Shown here one piece after another: positions 1-7,678 of a stretch of DNA of 64,000 nt. The stretch covers positions 62,001 through 126,000 of the forward strand of contig JACJWX010000003.1 in the NCBI GenBank assembly GCA_020636905.1, written 5' to 3'. Position numbers and translations under genes: made by a program. Source of the DNA: Actinomycetota bacterium. GTDB taxonomy: Bacteria; Actinomycetota; Thermoleophilia; Miltoncostaeales; Miltoncostaeaceae. The notes beneath the pieces are model-generated. The model was not told the origin of the DNA and ran no database searches. It saw nothing but the letters and a program-made list of their open reading frames with translations. Position 1 is the stretch's first letter, and every line of letters starts with the position of its first letter.

Positions 1-569
1 GTCGGGCCCGGGCAGACCGCGAGCACCCGCACCCCGCCTCCGGTGTGTTCCACGGCCAGCGCCCGCGCCAGGTGGAGTGTGAACGCCCGGGTCGCCGCGT
101 AGGTCGCCATGGCGGGGAGCGGAAGGAATGCCGCCGCCGACGAGAGGATCACGAGATCGCCCGAGCCCCGTGCGGCGAACCGGGGCAGGACGTGCGCGGC
201 GAGGTCAACGACCGCCGCACAGTTGAGATCGACCATGCGCACCTCGCGCTCCCGGTCCTGCCGGTGCATCGGCCCGGTCGATCCGAACCCCGCGTTGAGG
301 ACGGCCATCCGCAGGTCGACCGTGTCGGTCGCCGCGCGGCACGCGGCGCGACCGGACACGGTGGCGAGGTCGGCGACCAGCGTTGCCGCCTGCACGCCGT
401 GGGTGCGGCATCGATCGGCGACCGCGTCGAGACGCTCGGCGCGTCGCGCCACCAGCAGCAGATCGAACCCGCGGCGGGCGAGCGCCTCCGCATATGCGGC
501 ACCCAGGCCAGCGCTGGCCCCGGTGACGAGTGCCGCCGGGCGGGACGGGGTGTCCCCGCCGGGGGTCAT
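1..569 (-). CDS. Short-chain dehydrogenase/reductase, partial (C-terminus beyond window edge)
   Basis: Classical SDR, presumably a cytoplasmic NAD(P)-dependent oxidoreductase of unknown substrate. The 189 codons present begin at ATG 569 and run off the left edge. Seen: TGASAGLG for dinucleotide binding near residue 16, an NAG motif near mid-protein, a Ser at about 144, and the Tyr-x3-Lys site at residues 157-161 reading YAATR, so the usual catalytic Lys is Arg; CPGP follows near the edge. The ATG overlaps the upp stop (ATGA), so translation is probably coupled to upp. The family call is firm; whether it is an active reductase is uncertain because of the Lys-to-Arg change. Confidence 0.85.
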   Translation of the reverse strand, partial: MTPGGDTPSRPAALVTGASAGLGAAYAEALARRGFDLLLVARRAERLDAVADRCRTHGVQAATLVADLATVSGRAACRAATDTVDLRMAVLNAGFGSTGPMHRQDREREVRMVDLNCAAVVDLAAHVLPRFAARGSGDLVILSSAAAFLPLPAMATYAATRAFTLHLARALAVEHTGGGVRVLAVCPGP

Positions 570-1201
570 GGGGAGTAGAGGCGATCTCCGGCGTCGCCGA
601 GTCCCGGCACGATGAACGCCGACTCGTTGAGGTGGTCGTCGACCGCCGCCACGGTGACCTGCACGCCCGGGTGGCGCTCGGCCAGCAGCGCGAGGCCCTC
701 TGGCGCGGCGATGATCCCCGCCAGGTGCATCGAGGCCGGATTCCTGCGTGCGATCTCGTCGAGGGCGTCGGCGGCGGAACCCCCCGTGGCGATCATCACG
801 TCGAGCAACAGGACGTCCTCGCCCTCCAGGTCGTGCGGCACCCGCTCGAGATAGACCTGGGGACGGTGGGTCTGCTCGTCGCGCGCCATTCCCAGGAAGC
901 CCACCCGGGTGCCCTCGGGCAGCAGCGCCAGGGCCGGTTCCAGCATCACGAGACCCGCCCGCAGCACCGGGACGACGGTCAGGCGCCGGGCCATGCGCGT
1001 GACCGGTGCCGTTGCCACAGGGGTCTCGACGGTGGCGTCACGCGCCTCGAGATCGCGGAGGGCGTCAGCGAGGACGAGCCATGTCAGCGCGACCGCCGTG
1101 CGGCGGAAGAGGGAGTTGGACGTGCGAGCGTCGCGCAGCACCGCGAGGTGTTCGCCGACGAGCGTTCCGGGCGCGACCCGGGTCTGCGTGTGTTCCGCCA
1201 T
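566..1201 (-). CDS. upp: Uracil phosphoribosyltransferase
   Basis: Converts uracil plus PRPP to UMP in pyrimidine salvage. The 211-residue product has the family's length and its signature features: the PRPP-binding stretch LLLDVMIATGGS, and the C-terminal uracil-binding block with NESAFIVPGLGDAGDRLY. I chose ATG 1201 over an earlier in-frame start because the product then begins MAEHTQTRV at the usual place and a TACGCT box ends 7 nt upstream, which suggests a leaderless transcript. Its TGA overlaps the ATG of the following dehydrogenase gene, so the two probably form an operon. Confidence 0.95.
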   Translation of the reverse strand: MAEHTQTRVAPGTLVGEHLAVLRDARTSNSLFRRTAVALTWLVLADALRDLEARDATVETPVATAPVTRMARRLTVVPVLRAGLVMLEPALALLPEGTRVGFLGMARDEQTHRPQVYLERVPHDLEGEDVLLLDVMIATGGSAADALDEIARRNPASMHLAGIIAAPEGLALLAERHPGVQVTVAAVDDHLNESAFIVPGLGDAGDRLYSP

Positions 1202-1208
1202 CGCCGAC

Positions 1209-1214
1209 AGCGTA
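1209..1214 (-). promoter_or_regulatory. Putative -10 box (TACGCT) of a leaderless upp transcript
   Basis: TACGCT on the minus strand ends 7 nt before the upp ATG and there is no Shine-Dalgarno sequence, the arrangement expected for a leaderless actinobacterial mRNA. No clear -35 box is visible. Inference from spacing only. Confidence 0.4.
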
Positions 1215-1247
1215 CCCGCTCGACCGACAGACCCCGCTCGAGATGCC

Positions 1248-2012
1248 TCAGTCCGGCGCCACGATGGTGAACACTCCGCCCTGCGGATCGCGGACGACGC
1301 TGATCCTCCCGCCCGGCGCGTCGACCGGCTCGGCGAGCACCGTCCCTCCCAGCTCCCGCACATGGCCCGCGGCGTCGTCGGTGTCGACGACGGAGAAGTA
1401 GGTGACCCAGTGCGCCGGGGTTCCCGGTTCCCACTGGTCGGTCATCGTCACGAGCCCGCAGACCGGACCTTCGGGCCCGCTCATCACCAGGGACTCGTCG
1501 GTCCATTGCGACGCCGCGGAGGTGAGCCCGAAGACCTCCTCCAGGAACCGGGCGGCGGCCGAGGGATCAGGCGTCACCAGCTCGTGCCACGACATGGCGC
1601 CGGCGTCACCCCGGATGTCGCTGCCGATACGCCCACCCGGCTGCCAGAGCGCGACGTTGGCGCCGGTGGGATCTTCGATCAACGCCATTCGACCGACCCC
1701 CGGCACCCCGACGGCCGGCACCCGGATGGCGCCCCCCGCGCCGGGGATCGCGGCGAGCGCCGCGGTGAGGTCGCCGGTGCTGAGGTAGACCAGCCAGCCC
1801 GCGGGCGCTCCGGCCCGCCGACGCTCCCGCGGCATCGCGTTCATGGCGCAGATCAGATGCCCGTCGAGGGTCATGGTGCAGTACGTCGATCCGGCGTCGA
1901 CGCGCTCCCACCCGAACAGGTCCCCGTAGAACGCCGCGCTGCCGTCGATGTCGGGGGTGACGAGGTCGGCCCAGCAGGGGGCTCCCTCGGCGTAACGGTC
2001 GATGTCTGGCAC
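1248..2012 (-). CDS. Two-domain VOC (glyoxalase/bleomycin-resistance superfamily) protein
   Basis: Product of 254 residues built of two tandem vicinal-oxygen-chelate modules. The first half begins with CWADLVTPDIDGSAAFYGDLFGW and the second with SWHELVTPDPSAARFLEEVFG-like sequence, and each ends in a repeated betaalphabetabetabeta pattern with a conserved EDP or RDP near the end (IEDPTGA, VRDPQGG). Such proteins bind small ligands or antibiotics or act as lyases/dioxygenases; no substrate can be assigned. GTG 2012 is preceded by GAGGA at about 7 nt. Divergent from the membrane-protein gene at 2126. Confidence 0.85.
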   Translation of the reverse strand: MPDIDRYAEGAPCWADLVTPDIDGSAAFYGDLFGWERVDAGSTYCTMTLDGHLICAMNAMPRERRRAGAPAGWLVYLSTGDLTAALAAIPGAGGAIRVPAVGVPGVGRMALIEDPTGANVALWQPGGRIGSDIRGDAGAMSWHELVTPDPSAAARFLEEVFGLTSAASQWTDESLVMSGPEGPVCGLVTMTDQWEPGTPAHWVTYFSVVDTDDAAGHVRELGGTVLAEPVDAPGGRISVVRDPQGGVFTIVAPD

Positions 2013-2112
2013 CGGCTGGTCCTCGGAGATGGCGGGCGTGGACCGTGCACCCTACGGGCATCCGGGGTGTGTCGACGCCGGCCCGCGGCGGGCACGCCCC
2101 GCCTCGCCGCGG

Positions 2113-2118
2113 TAGCGT
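2113..2118 (+). promoter_or_regulatory. Putative -10 box (TAGCGT), leaderless start of the following gene
   Basis: TAGCGT is followed by 7 nt and then the ATG at 2126, with no Shine-Dalgarno sequence between. This matches the leaderless pattern seen at several other genes here. Inference. Confidence 0.35.
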
Positions 2119-2125
2119 GCCGGGC

Positions 2126-2605
2126 ATGGACGACATCTGGACACTCGTACGCTGGCTGCACCTGCTCGGTGTGGCCACCTGGCTCGGCGGCATGATCTTC
2201 CTCGGCGCGGTGGTGGTGCCCGTCGTGCGTGCCAGCGGGGGGGTTCAGGCCTCCCGCGATCTCATCACCCGCGTCGCCCGGCGCTTCGGCGTCATCGGGG
2301 GGGCGGCGTGGTTCCTCATCCTGATCACCGGTTTCGGCCTGCTCGACCACCGCGGCATCAAGTTCTCTGAGCTGACCGACACCGACTACGGGCGACGAGT
2401 GCTCGAGAAGTTCGTGCTCCTGATCCTGCTGGGCGTGGCGGTCGTGGCCCACTCCGTGATCCAGGGTCCACGCGTGCGCCGGGCCGAGGAGGCCGGGGAC
2501 GAGGCCGGGGCGCGACGCTGGAAGATGATCGGCGGGATCCTCGACGGCCTCATGCTGCTGATGACGCTCGCCGCGCTCTGGCTCGCCGCGTCACTCGTGC
2601 CCTAG
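2126..2605 (+). CDS. Small four-helix membrane protein, CopD-like
   Basis: Protein of 159 residues with four predicted membrane segments at roughly 8-35, 58-80, 98-118 and 135-158. The opening RWLHLLGVATWLGGMIF resembles the WLHL..xWLGG pattern of CopD-type and DUF4149-like membrane proteins, in which such His residues are often metal- or haem-associated. Function is not established. A TAGCGT box 7 nt before the ATG suggests a leaderless mRNA. The stop TAG at 2603-2605 overlaps the first base of a palindromic repeat element that fills most of the gap to the convergent cupredoxin gene. Confidence 0.7.
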   Translation: MDDIWTLVRWLHLLGVATWLGGMIFLGAVVVPVVRASGGVQASRDLITRVARRFGVIGGAAWFLILITGFGLLDHRGIKFSELTDTDYGRRVLEKFVLLILLGVAVVAHSVIQGPRVRRAEEAGDEAGARRWKMIGGILDGLMLLMTLAALWLAASLVP

Positions 2606-2767
2606 GAGCCTGTCAAAGAAGTCGGCCGGGAGTCCGGCAGCTGCATGGCGGCACGCCGGGGCGTTGTCGAGAACCTGGATACCGTGAGTATCCAGAACCG
2701 TCTCCTCCTTCCAGCGCTTGCCATTCGCTCGCCGGCCGCGCAGCCGCCACGTTCTTTGACCGGCTCC
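2605..2767. repeat. 163-bp imperfect palindromic element with 16-bp inverted ends (MITE/REP-like)
   Basis: The ends are GGAGCCTGTCAAAGAA (2605-2620) and its inverse complement with one mismatch (2752-2767). The centre is a perfect hairpin, CTGGATAC (2675-2682) and GTATCCAG (2688-2695) around a 5-nt loop. The two arms, 78 and 80 nt, pair imperfectly over their length, so the whole element can fold as one long hairpin. It starts on the last base of the upstream gene's stop codon and lies between two convergent genes. No coding potential for a transposase is seen. It may be a non-autonomous mobile element, a bidirectional terminator, or both. Confidence 0.65.
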
Positions 2768-2816
2768 GAGGAACCACCCACTCGGCGACTGCCGTCCCTG
2801 CGGCGTCGAGCGGCCG

Positions 2817-3293
2817 TCAGCGGCCGTGTTCGAGCGCCCGCAGACGCGCGGCCCGCTCGAGGGCGGTGGGCGGCCGTGAGATCTGCGGTCGGACGTCGAC
2901 GTAGGCGACCATGCCGAGGGTCTCGTGCGCGGTCGGGGTCCCCTCGAAGAGCGAGCACCAGACCTTGCTGCGGCCGACCGGAAGGTTCACCGTCAGCGTC
3001 CCGCCCTCGCCGGGTGCCAGGTCGATTCCACGTCGGGCACCGGTCGCGTCCAGGACGACGAAGTCGTGGTCGTCCATGCCCCGGTTGTAGATCGTGAAGC
3101 TGACGTCGCCCGCCGCCACCACCCGCTGGCTCGGGCGCACGAACCACTCGGATTCGTCGACCGTGAGCGCGGTCGGGAGCCGGGTCGGCGGTGGGAGCAC
3201 GGTGCGGTGGATCCGCGGGGCGGCGGCGGCGAAGGCGGATCCCAGCATCGCCGTCCCGAGCAGGCCGGCGACGATCGATCGGACGCGGCTCAC
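2817..3293 (-). CDS. Secreted cupredoxin-like copper protein
   Basis: Protein of 158 residues. An N-terminal hydrophobic segment (RSIVAGLLGTAMLGSAFAAAA) is a signal peptide or anchor. The rest has the cupredoxin fold pattern: YNRGMDDHDFVV supplies a His ligand and VWCSLFEGTPTAHETLGM supplies Cys, His and Met, the type-1 copper set. It probably binds copper outside the membrane and may carry electrons. GTG 3293 overlaps the stop of the DUF1501 gene (GTGA), so it is the last gene of a coupled operon. An electron-transfer partner for the DUF1501/DUF1800 pair is possible but is inference. Confidence 0.75.
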   Translation of the reverse strand: MSRVRSIVAGLLGTAMLGSAFAAAAPRIHRTVLPPPTRLPTALTVDESEWFVRPSQRVVAAGDVSFTIYNRGMDDHDFVVLDATGARRGIDLAPGEGGTLTVNLPVGRSKVWCSLFEGTPTAHETLGMVAYVDVRPQISRPPTALERAARLRALEHGR

Positions 3294-4783
3294 CCCAGCA
3301 GGGCGCCGGAGATCGCGGGGAACGGGCTTCCCTTCAGGATCTGGCCGGGGTCCCCGCCGAGCCACTCGGCGATGAGCGACTGGTAGACGCTGCGGAAGTC
3401 CGTGGTGACCTGCAGGTTGCCCCGGTTGTCGGGCTTCGCCACCCCGGGGTGATCGCCGCGCATCCCTCCCCGGACCGCGGAACCCATCACCCACACGAGC
3501 CCGGCGGCGCCGTGGTCGGTCCCGGACGAGTTCTCCTTGATGCGGCGGCCGAACTCGCTGAAGACGACCGTGAGCACGTTCTGCTCGATGCCCCGCGCGG
3601 TGAGGTCGTCGCGGAAGGCCGCCAGGGCCGCCGACAGCACCCGGAGCTGGGGATCCAGCGCCGCCCGCTGGTTGCCATGGGTGTCGAACGATCCCCAGTC
3701 GATGGTGACGATCCGCGTCCCGATGCCGGCGCCGAGCAGCGCCGCGGCGGTCTGGAGTCGCTGCGAGAGGCTGTTGTTGGCCGGGTATCCCGGCGGTGCC
3801 GCGCCCTGGGTGATCCCCGCGACCTTGCGCGCGACGTCGACGGTCTGCCCGTAGGAGGTGCGGGACCGGTTGAGCGCGTCGTTCGCCGGAGCGGCGAGGA
3901 CACCCGACAGGGTGCCGATCTCGCCCGTCGGATCCACCTGGCTGCTCGATGCGCCGGTGAGCTGGAAGCCGACGTTCCCGAGTCCACGGATCGCCGCGAC
4001 CGGGGCCCCGCGCGTGACGATCTGGCGACTGACCGATCCGCTGATCGAGACGGCCTGGAGCGGGTTCTCCTTCGATCCGTACGTGTCGAGCCAGCGCCCG
4101 AGCCAACCGGTCTGCTCGTTCTCGAGCGACCCGGTGAACCAGTAGCGACGGCTGTCGAAGTGCGAGAGGTTCGGCGGCGTGTAGTCGACCGCCGGAAACA
4201 GGGCGAGATCGGATCCCACTCCGCCGGAGCCATCGCCCCAGAGCGTGTCGAGACCGCCGGTCGCGTCGTTGTTGTTGGCCCCGGCGAGCACCGGCGTCGC
4301 AAGACCGAACGCGCCACCGGTCCCGGCGAGCGCAACGCTGCCGCTGGCGGTGCCGGTCGCCGGACCGATGGGGCGGCCCAGGCCGGGTCGTGCGGTCTGG
4401 TAGGCGGCGTACTCCCCCGCTTCGTGCGGAATCAGCACGTCCAGGCCGTCCATGCCCCCGTTCAGGAAGATCATCACCAGCTGGCTGTTGGCGGGTGCGC
4501 CCTCGGCCACGCCGGCCTCGAAGGCGCGCATCCAGTCGATCCGCGACGCTCCGTAGACGGCCGCGACACCCACGGCGCCATTGCGAAGGAAGTTCCGCCG
4601 GTTGTGGCGTGTGACCTGCGGAACCCCGTCCGGGAAGCCGGCGAGGGCCTCGACGGGGATCGGCATGTGGTCGACGGGCGTCAGCTCGTCGGCGGCGCTG
4701 TCGGACCGCGCGCAGTCGGCGCAGCTCACCGCGATGCGTTCGGCATCGTCGGGGTGGAGGTGTTCGAACGGCGCTTCGGACAT
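3290..4783 (-). CDS. DUF1501 family protein, probable Tat substrate
   Basis: Protein of 497 residues of the DUF1501 family, which belongs to the alkaline-phosphatase/sulfatase-like superfamily and is usually encoded next to a DUF1800 gene; function unknown. A twin-arginine-like motif, RRNFLRNGAVGVAAV, lies near residues 62-76 after an unusually long hydrophilic leader that contains CADC. Family blocks are visible: VMIFLNGGMDGLDVLIP, LLGAGIGTRIVTIDWGSFDTHGNQ, VFSEFGRR and GTDHGAAGLVWVMG. ATG 4783 abuts the upstream stop. Probably exported folded and co-expressed with its neighbours on both sides. Confidence 0.85.
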   Translation of the reverse strand: MSEAPFEHLHPDDAERIAVSCADCARSDSAADELTPVDHMPIPVEALAGFPDGVPQVTRHNRRNFLRNGAVGVAAVYGASRIDWMRAFEAGVAEGAPANSQLVMIFLNGGMDGLDVLIPHEAGEYAAYQTARPGLGRPIGPATGTASGSVALAGTGGAFGLATPVLAGANNNDATGGLDTLWGDGSGGVGSDLALFPAVDYTPPNLSHFDSRRYWFTGSLENEQTGWLGRWLDTYGSKENPLQAVSISGSVSRQIVTRGAPVAAIRGLGNVGFQLTGASSSQVDPTGEIGTLSGVLAAPANDALNRSRTSYGQTVDVARKVAGITQGAAPPGYPANNSLSQRLQTAAALLGAGIGTRIVTIDWGSFDTHGNQRAALDPQLRVLSAALAAFRDDLTARGIEQNVLTVVFSEFGRRIKENSSGTDHGAAGLVWVMGSAVRGGMRGDHPGVAKPDNRGNLQVTTDFRSVYQSLIAEWLGGDPGQILKGSPFPAISGALLG

Positions 4784-6181
4784 CTACATCACCTGACCGT
4801 CGGGCCCGCCGAGCATGAATGCCCTGAGCGCGCGTTGGCGGATCTCTCGGTCGCGTGAACGGGTCACCGGGGCCCGGGTGGCGTACGCGACCAGTGCGGC
4901 GCGCGTTCCCGGCGCCATCCACGGGCGTCCCACCGCGGTGTGGGCCCGGTCGACTGCGGCGGCCGGCGCCTCGCCGTCGACGTCCTGCGGCGTGATGCGC
5001 GTGTCGGTGAGCAGTCGTTGCGCGAGGTCGAAGCGTCCGAGTGTGCTGTTGGTGTTGAGCCAGGTCAGCCCGCCCTCCCAGCCCGCGACCGTGGGCGGGT
5101 CGTAGGGCTCCTGCTCGAGCGTGACCAGCGACCGGGCGATCCGGTCGTCGACGATGCTCAATCCCAGCTGACGCATGAGGCCGGCCGCGAACACCACCGG
5201 CGACTTGACCATGTTGGGTTCGAGCAACGACTCGAACATCAGCGGGTGCGTGAGGATCCGCTCCAGCAGCGGGCGCAGCTTGCGACCGCCGCGGAGGTAC
5301 GTCCGCTCGAGATCGGCCTGCGTCGCCGAATCGGCCGGTGTGACGATGAACTCGTGCCACAGCTTGGTGATCAGGAACGGCGCGTGCGAGCGGTGCTGCA
5401 TCACCACTTCGACCGCGTCGCGGTGCTTGAAGTTCGCGGTCCGGCCGAGGACGGTCTTGGGACCCGGTTCCCACCGGTTCTCGGTGAAGTAGCCGAAGGC
5501 GTTGTTGGGGTCGTCCTCGTTGATCTGCCAGCCGCTGACGGCTTTGGCGAGTTCCCGGACGTCGTCCTCGGAGTAGTTGGGCGTTCCCGCGGCGTCGGTG
5601 ACCCCGAGGCAGAAGAGCTCCATCACCTCGCGGGCGTAGTTCTCGTTGACCCGTTTGACGCGGTTGTCCTCACCCGTGAGGAACCGCAGCATGGCCGGGT
5701 CCTCGCCCACCTGGAACATCAGGTCGGTGTAGGTCGCGTTCGGGTTCGATCCGAAGTCCGCGAAGCGCCGGAACAGGCTGTTCTGGATGGTCATCAGCTG
5801 CGGCGGCGAGACATCACTCCGACGCGTCGCGAGATGCCGGTGCCAGAAGAAGGTCAGACGCTCGACCAGCGGGTTCTCGCTGCGCACCATGCGGTCGATC
5901 CACTCGGTGACCATGTCGGTGTCGCTGGCATGGGGCTGGAGCGGCGTTCCGTCACTGCGCGTCGCCGCGGTGCCGACCAGGCGCTGGGGCGTGGACAGCA
6001 TGAACTCGACGAGACTCGACGCGCTCTTGCCGGTCCATCGCTTGCGGTCGGCCTCGGTGGGACCGAAGCCGGCCCGCCAGAACATGCGGTCGACCATGCG
6101 CTCGTTCATCTTCCGCGCCGGCCCCCCGCCCGCCGGACGGACGACCCGGTGCACACGGCGGGTGAGCAGGCGAGGGCTCAT
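4784..6181 (-). CDS. DUF1800 family protein
   Basis: Protein of 465 residues of the DUF1800 family, which typically pairs with DUF1501. Seen: RMFWRAGFGPTEADRKRW at the N-terminus, RLTFFWHRHLATRRSDV, GEDPAMLRFLTGEDNRVK and NENYAREVMELFCLGV in the middle, and VVFAAGLMRQLGL near the C-terminal third. There is no convincing signal peptide, only a basic start. ATG 6181 overlaps the stop of the GH26-like gene (ATGA), and its own TAG directly precedes the DUF1501 ATG, so all three are likely translated from one mRNA. Biochemical role unknown for the family. Confidence 0.85.
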   Translation of the reverse strand: MSPRLLTRRVHRVVRPAGGGPARKMNERMVDRMFWRAGFGPTEADRKRWTGKSASSLVEFMLSTPQRLVGTAATRSDGTPLQPHASDTDMVTEWIDRMVRSENPLVERLTFFWHRHLATRRSDVSPPQLMTIQNSLFRRFADFGSNPNATYTDLMFQVGEDPAMLRFLTGEDNRVKRVNENYAREVMELFCLGVTDAAGTPNYSEDDVRELAKAVSGWQINEDDPNNAFGYFTENRWEPGPKTVLGRTANFKHRDAVEVVMQHRSHAPFLITKLWHEFIVTPADSATQADLERTYLRGGRKLRPLLERILTHPLMFESLLEPNMVKSPVVFAAGLMRQLGLSIVDDRIARSLVTLEQEPYDPPTVAGWEGGLTWLNTNSTLGRFDLAQRLLTDTRITPQDVDGEAPAAAVDRAHTAVGRPWMAPGTRAALVAYATRAPVTRSRDREIRQRALRAFMLGGPDGQVM

Positions 6182-7152
6182 CGGACCTGCTTGATCAGGC
6201 CCTTGAAGGCCTTGGTCGTGGCGGCGCGATCACGCAGCCGGAAGTCGCCGTTGCGTTCCCGGACGTCGTACCAGACCAGCCCGCGCAGGTTCGGGAAGGC
6301 CGACGGCAGCGTCCGCAGATCCAGGATCCAGCGGGCCTTGTTGCCGCCCAGGGCCGTCGATCCCGTCTCGGCGATCCAGAACGGCTTGCCCGGCGCCAGC
6401 GCCTGCGTCTCGCGGTAGACGTCCGCGAAGAGCGCCCGCGGGTTCGTCCAGGCGAGCCCGCCGCGATTCCCGAAGTTGTAGCCACTCGTCCCCACCATGT
6501 CGACGAGCTTGTTGCCCGGGTAGTAGCGGGAGAGGGCGTTCGCCGGGGTGTCGGGGATCTGGCGGTGGTACGGCGACCACATCAGTTTGACCCGGCCCTT
6601 GGATCCGCGGCGCGTGATGACCCAGATGCGCTTCCACGCCTGGCGGTAGAGCGCGGCGCTGTTGCCCTTGCGCGGCACCGACCAGGCGTACCAGGGGGTG
6701 TTCATCTCGGGCATGGGCCGCAGGATCGGCGCCGGCCGCAGGGTCCGGACCTGGGCGATGAGCGCACGAAGTTGGCGATCGTAGCGGCGGCGCACCACGC
6801 CCTTCAGGCCGACCTTCGCGGTGACCTTCGCCCTGGGCGAGCCGGCGTCCGGCATCCAGTTGATCAACAAGCGGATCTTCCGGGCGCGCGCGATCTGGAG
6901 GGTGGCCGGGTCGACGAGCTGGTTGCCGGTGACGTACGTCGACAGGACGCCCGGCTTGCCGGTCTTCGCCATCAAGGGGTTCAGCTGACTGGCAGGTTGG
7001 TCCTGGTAGACGCCGACCTCGACACCCACCGCGCTTCCTGTGGCGATCAGCACCGCCGTGAAGGCGAGCGTGGCGTGCAGGAGCCGTCGACGCTGTCGCG
7101 GTCGACGGCTCCTGTCCGCCGGTTGGGCACGTAACCGGAGGTCATGGGGCAT
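6178..7152 (-). CDS. Secreted glycoside hydrolase family 26-like (beta-mannanase-like) protein
   Basis: Protein of 324 residues with a basic N-terminus and one hydrophobic segment (LLHATLAFTAVLIATGSAVGV, about 24-44) acting as signal peptide or anchor. The rest looks like a GH26-type beta/alpha barrel: the acid/base region RPMPEMNTPWYAW (about 180) and the nucleophile region PFWIAETGS (about 255), with WSPY between. The usual His before the acid Glu is Pro here, so substrate and activity are uncertain. First gene of an operon with DUF1800, DUF1501 and a cupredoxin; it may act on an envelope or capsule polysaccharide. Confidence 0.7.
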   Translation of the reverse strand: MPHDLRLRAQPADRSRRPRQRRRLLHATLAFTAVLIATGSAVGVEVGVYQDQPASQLNPLMAKTGKPGVLSTYVTGNQLVDPATLQIARARKIRLLINWMPDAGSPRAKVTAKVGLKGVVRRRYDRQLRALIAQVRTLRPAPILRPMPEMNTPWYAWSVPRKGNSAALYRQAWKRIWVITRRGSKGRVKLMWSPYHRQIPDTPANALSRYYPGNKLVDMVGTSGYNFGNRGGLAWTNPRALFADVYRETQALAPGKPFWIAETGSTALGGNKARWILDLRTLPSAFPNLRGLVWYDVRERNGDFRLRDRAATTKAFKGLIKQVR

Positions 7153-7302
7153 TGCGGCGACACTACCCCCGGGTGATGGCCCGCGTCATCGCCGCTCCCG
7201 AGCTCCGAACGGTCACTTCACAGGTTGCTCACCTTCCCCCTCCAACGTTCATAAAACGAACGGTGGACCGGCGGTTCTGGCGTCCGCCCGCGAACCGACT
7301 GG

Positions 7303-7662
7303 TCAGGTGGCCCGCCAGAGCCGCCGCCGGCCGGCCATCCAGCGCTCGAACGGGACGGTGAGCAACGGAGGAATGCCGGCGATCAGACCGATCGTCAGTT
7401 CCCGGGGGGTCCAGCGCAGTCGATCGCTCGCGTAGAGGGTGGCGACGATGTAGACGAGGACGAGCACGCCGTGGATCGGGCCCATGATCTCGACGCCGCG
7501 TTCACTCGTGTCGGCGATCCACTTGACGTACATCCCGATCAGCAGCCCGGCCCAGCTGAGCGCCTCGAGCATCGCGGCGGCGACGAACAGGCGGCTCGCC
7601 ATCCGGGCGTTCGGCGCGAAGGAGGTGTGGTGTATGACCGGAGCGCCGGGTTCTCGATCCAT
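7303..7662 (-). CDS. DUF3817 family membrane protein
   Basis: Protein of 119 residues with three predicted membrane segments and the family pattern RLFVAAAMLEALSWAGLLIGM, then IMGPIHGVLVLVYI. DUF3817 proteins are small integral membrane proteins of unknown function, common in actinobacteria. The chosen ATG 7662 is 7 nt after a TATCCT box on the minus strand, a leaderless arrangement. An alternative start at the Met of MASRLF would remove 20 residues of hydrophilic leader. It is divergent from the kinase gene, with only 16 bp between the two start codons. Confidence 0.8.
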   Translation of the reverse strand: MDREPGAPVIHHTSFAPNARMASRLFVAAAMLEALSWAGLLIGMYVKWIADTSERGVEIMGPIHGVLVLVYIVATLYASDRLRWTPRELTIGLIAGIPPLLTVPFERWMAGRRRLWRAT

Positions 7663-7666
7663 CGGC

Positions 7667-7675
7667 GGGAGGATA
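7667..7675. promoter_or_regulatory. Overlapping Shine-Dalgarno (+) and putative -10 box (-) between divergent genes
   Basis: GGGAGG at 7667-7672 is the Shine-Dalgarno of the GTG at 7679 on the plus strand. The bases 7670-7675 read TATCCT on the minus strand, 7 nt before the ATG at 7662. The same bases would therefore serve translation of one gene and transcription of the other. Assignment of the -10 box is inference. Confidence 0.4.
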
Positions 7676-7678
7676 CTC

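Noticed and set aside
2605..2767. Decayed insertion sequence with transposase remnant
   Set aside because: No transposase-like residues are readable in any frame; the element is self-complementary throughout, which fits a palindromic repeat better.
2817..5474. An 885-codon minus-strand frame
   Set aside because: Only its last 158 codons are the cupredoxin gene; the rest is a shadow of the DUF1501 gene, which has the recognisable protein in another frame.
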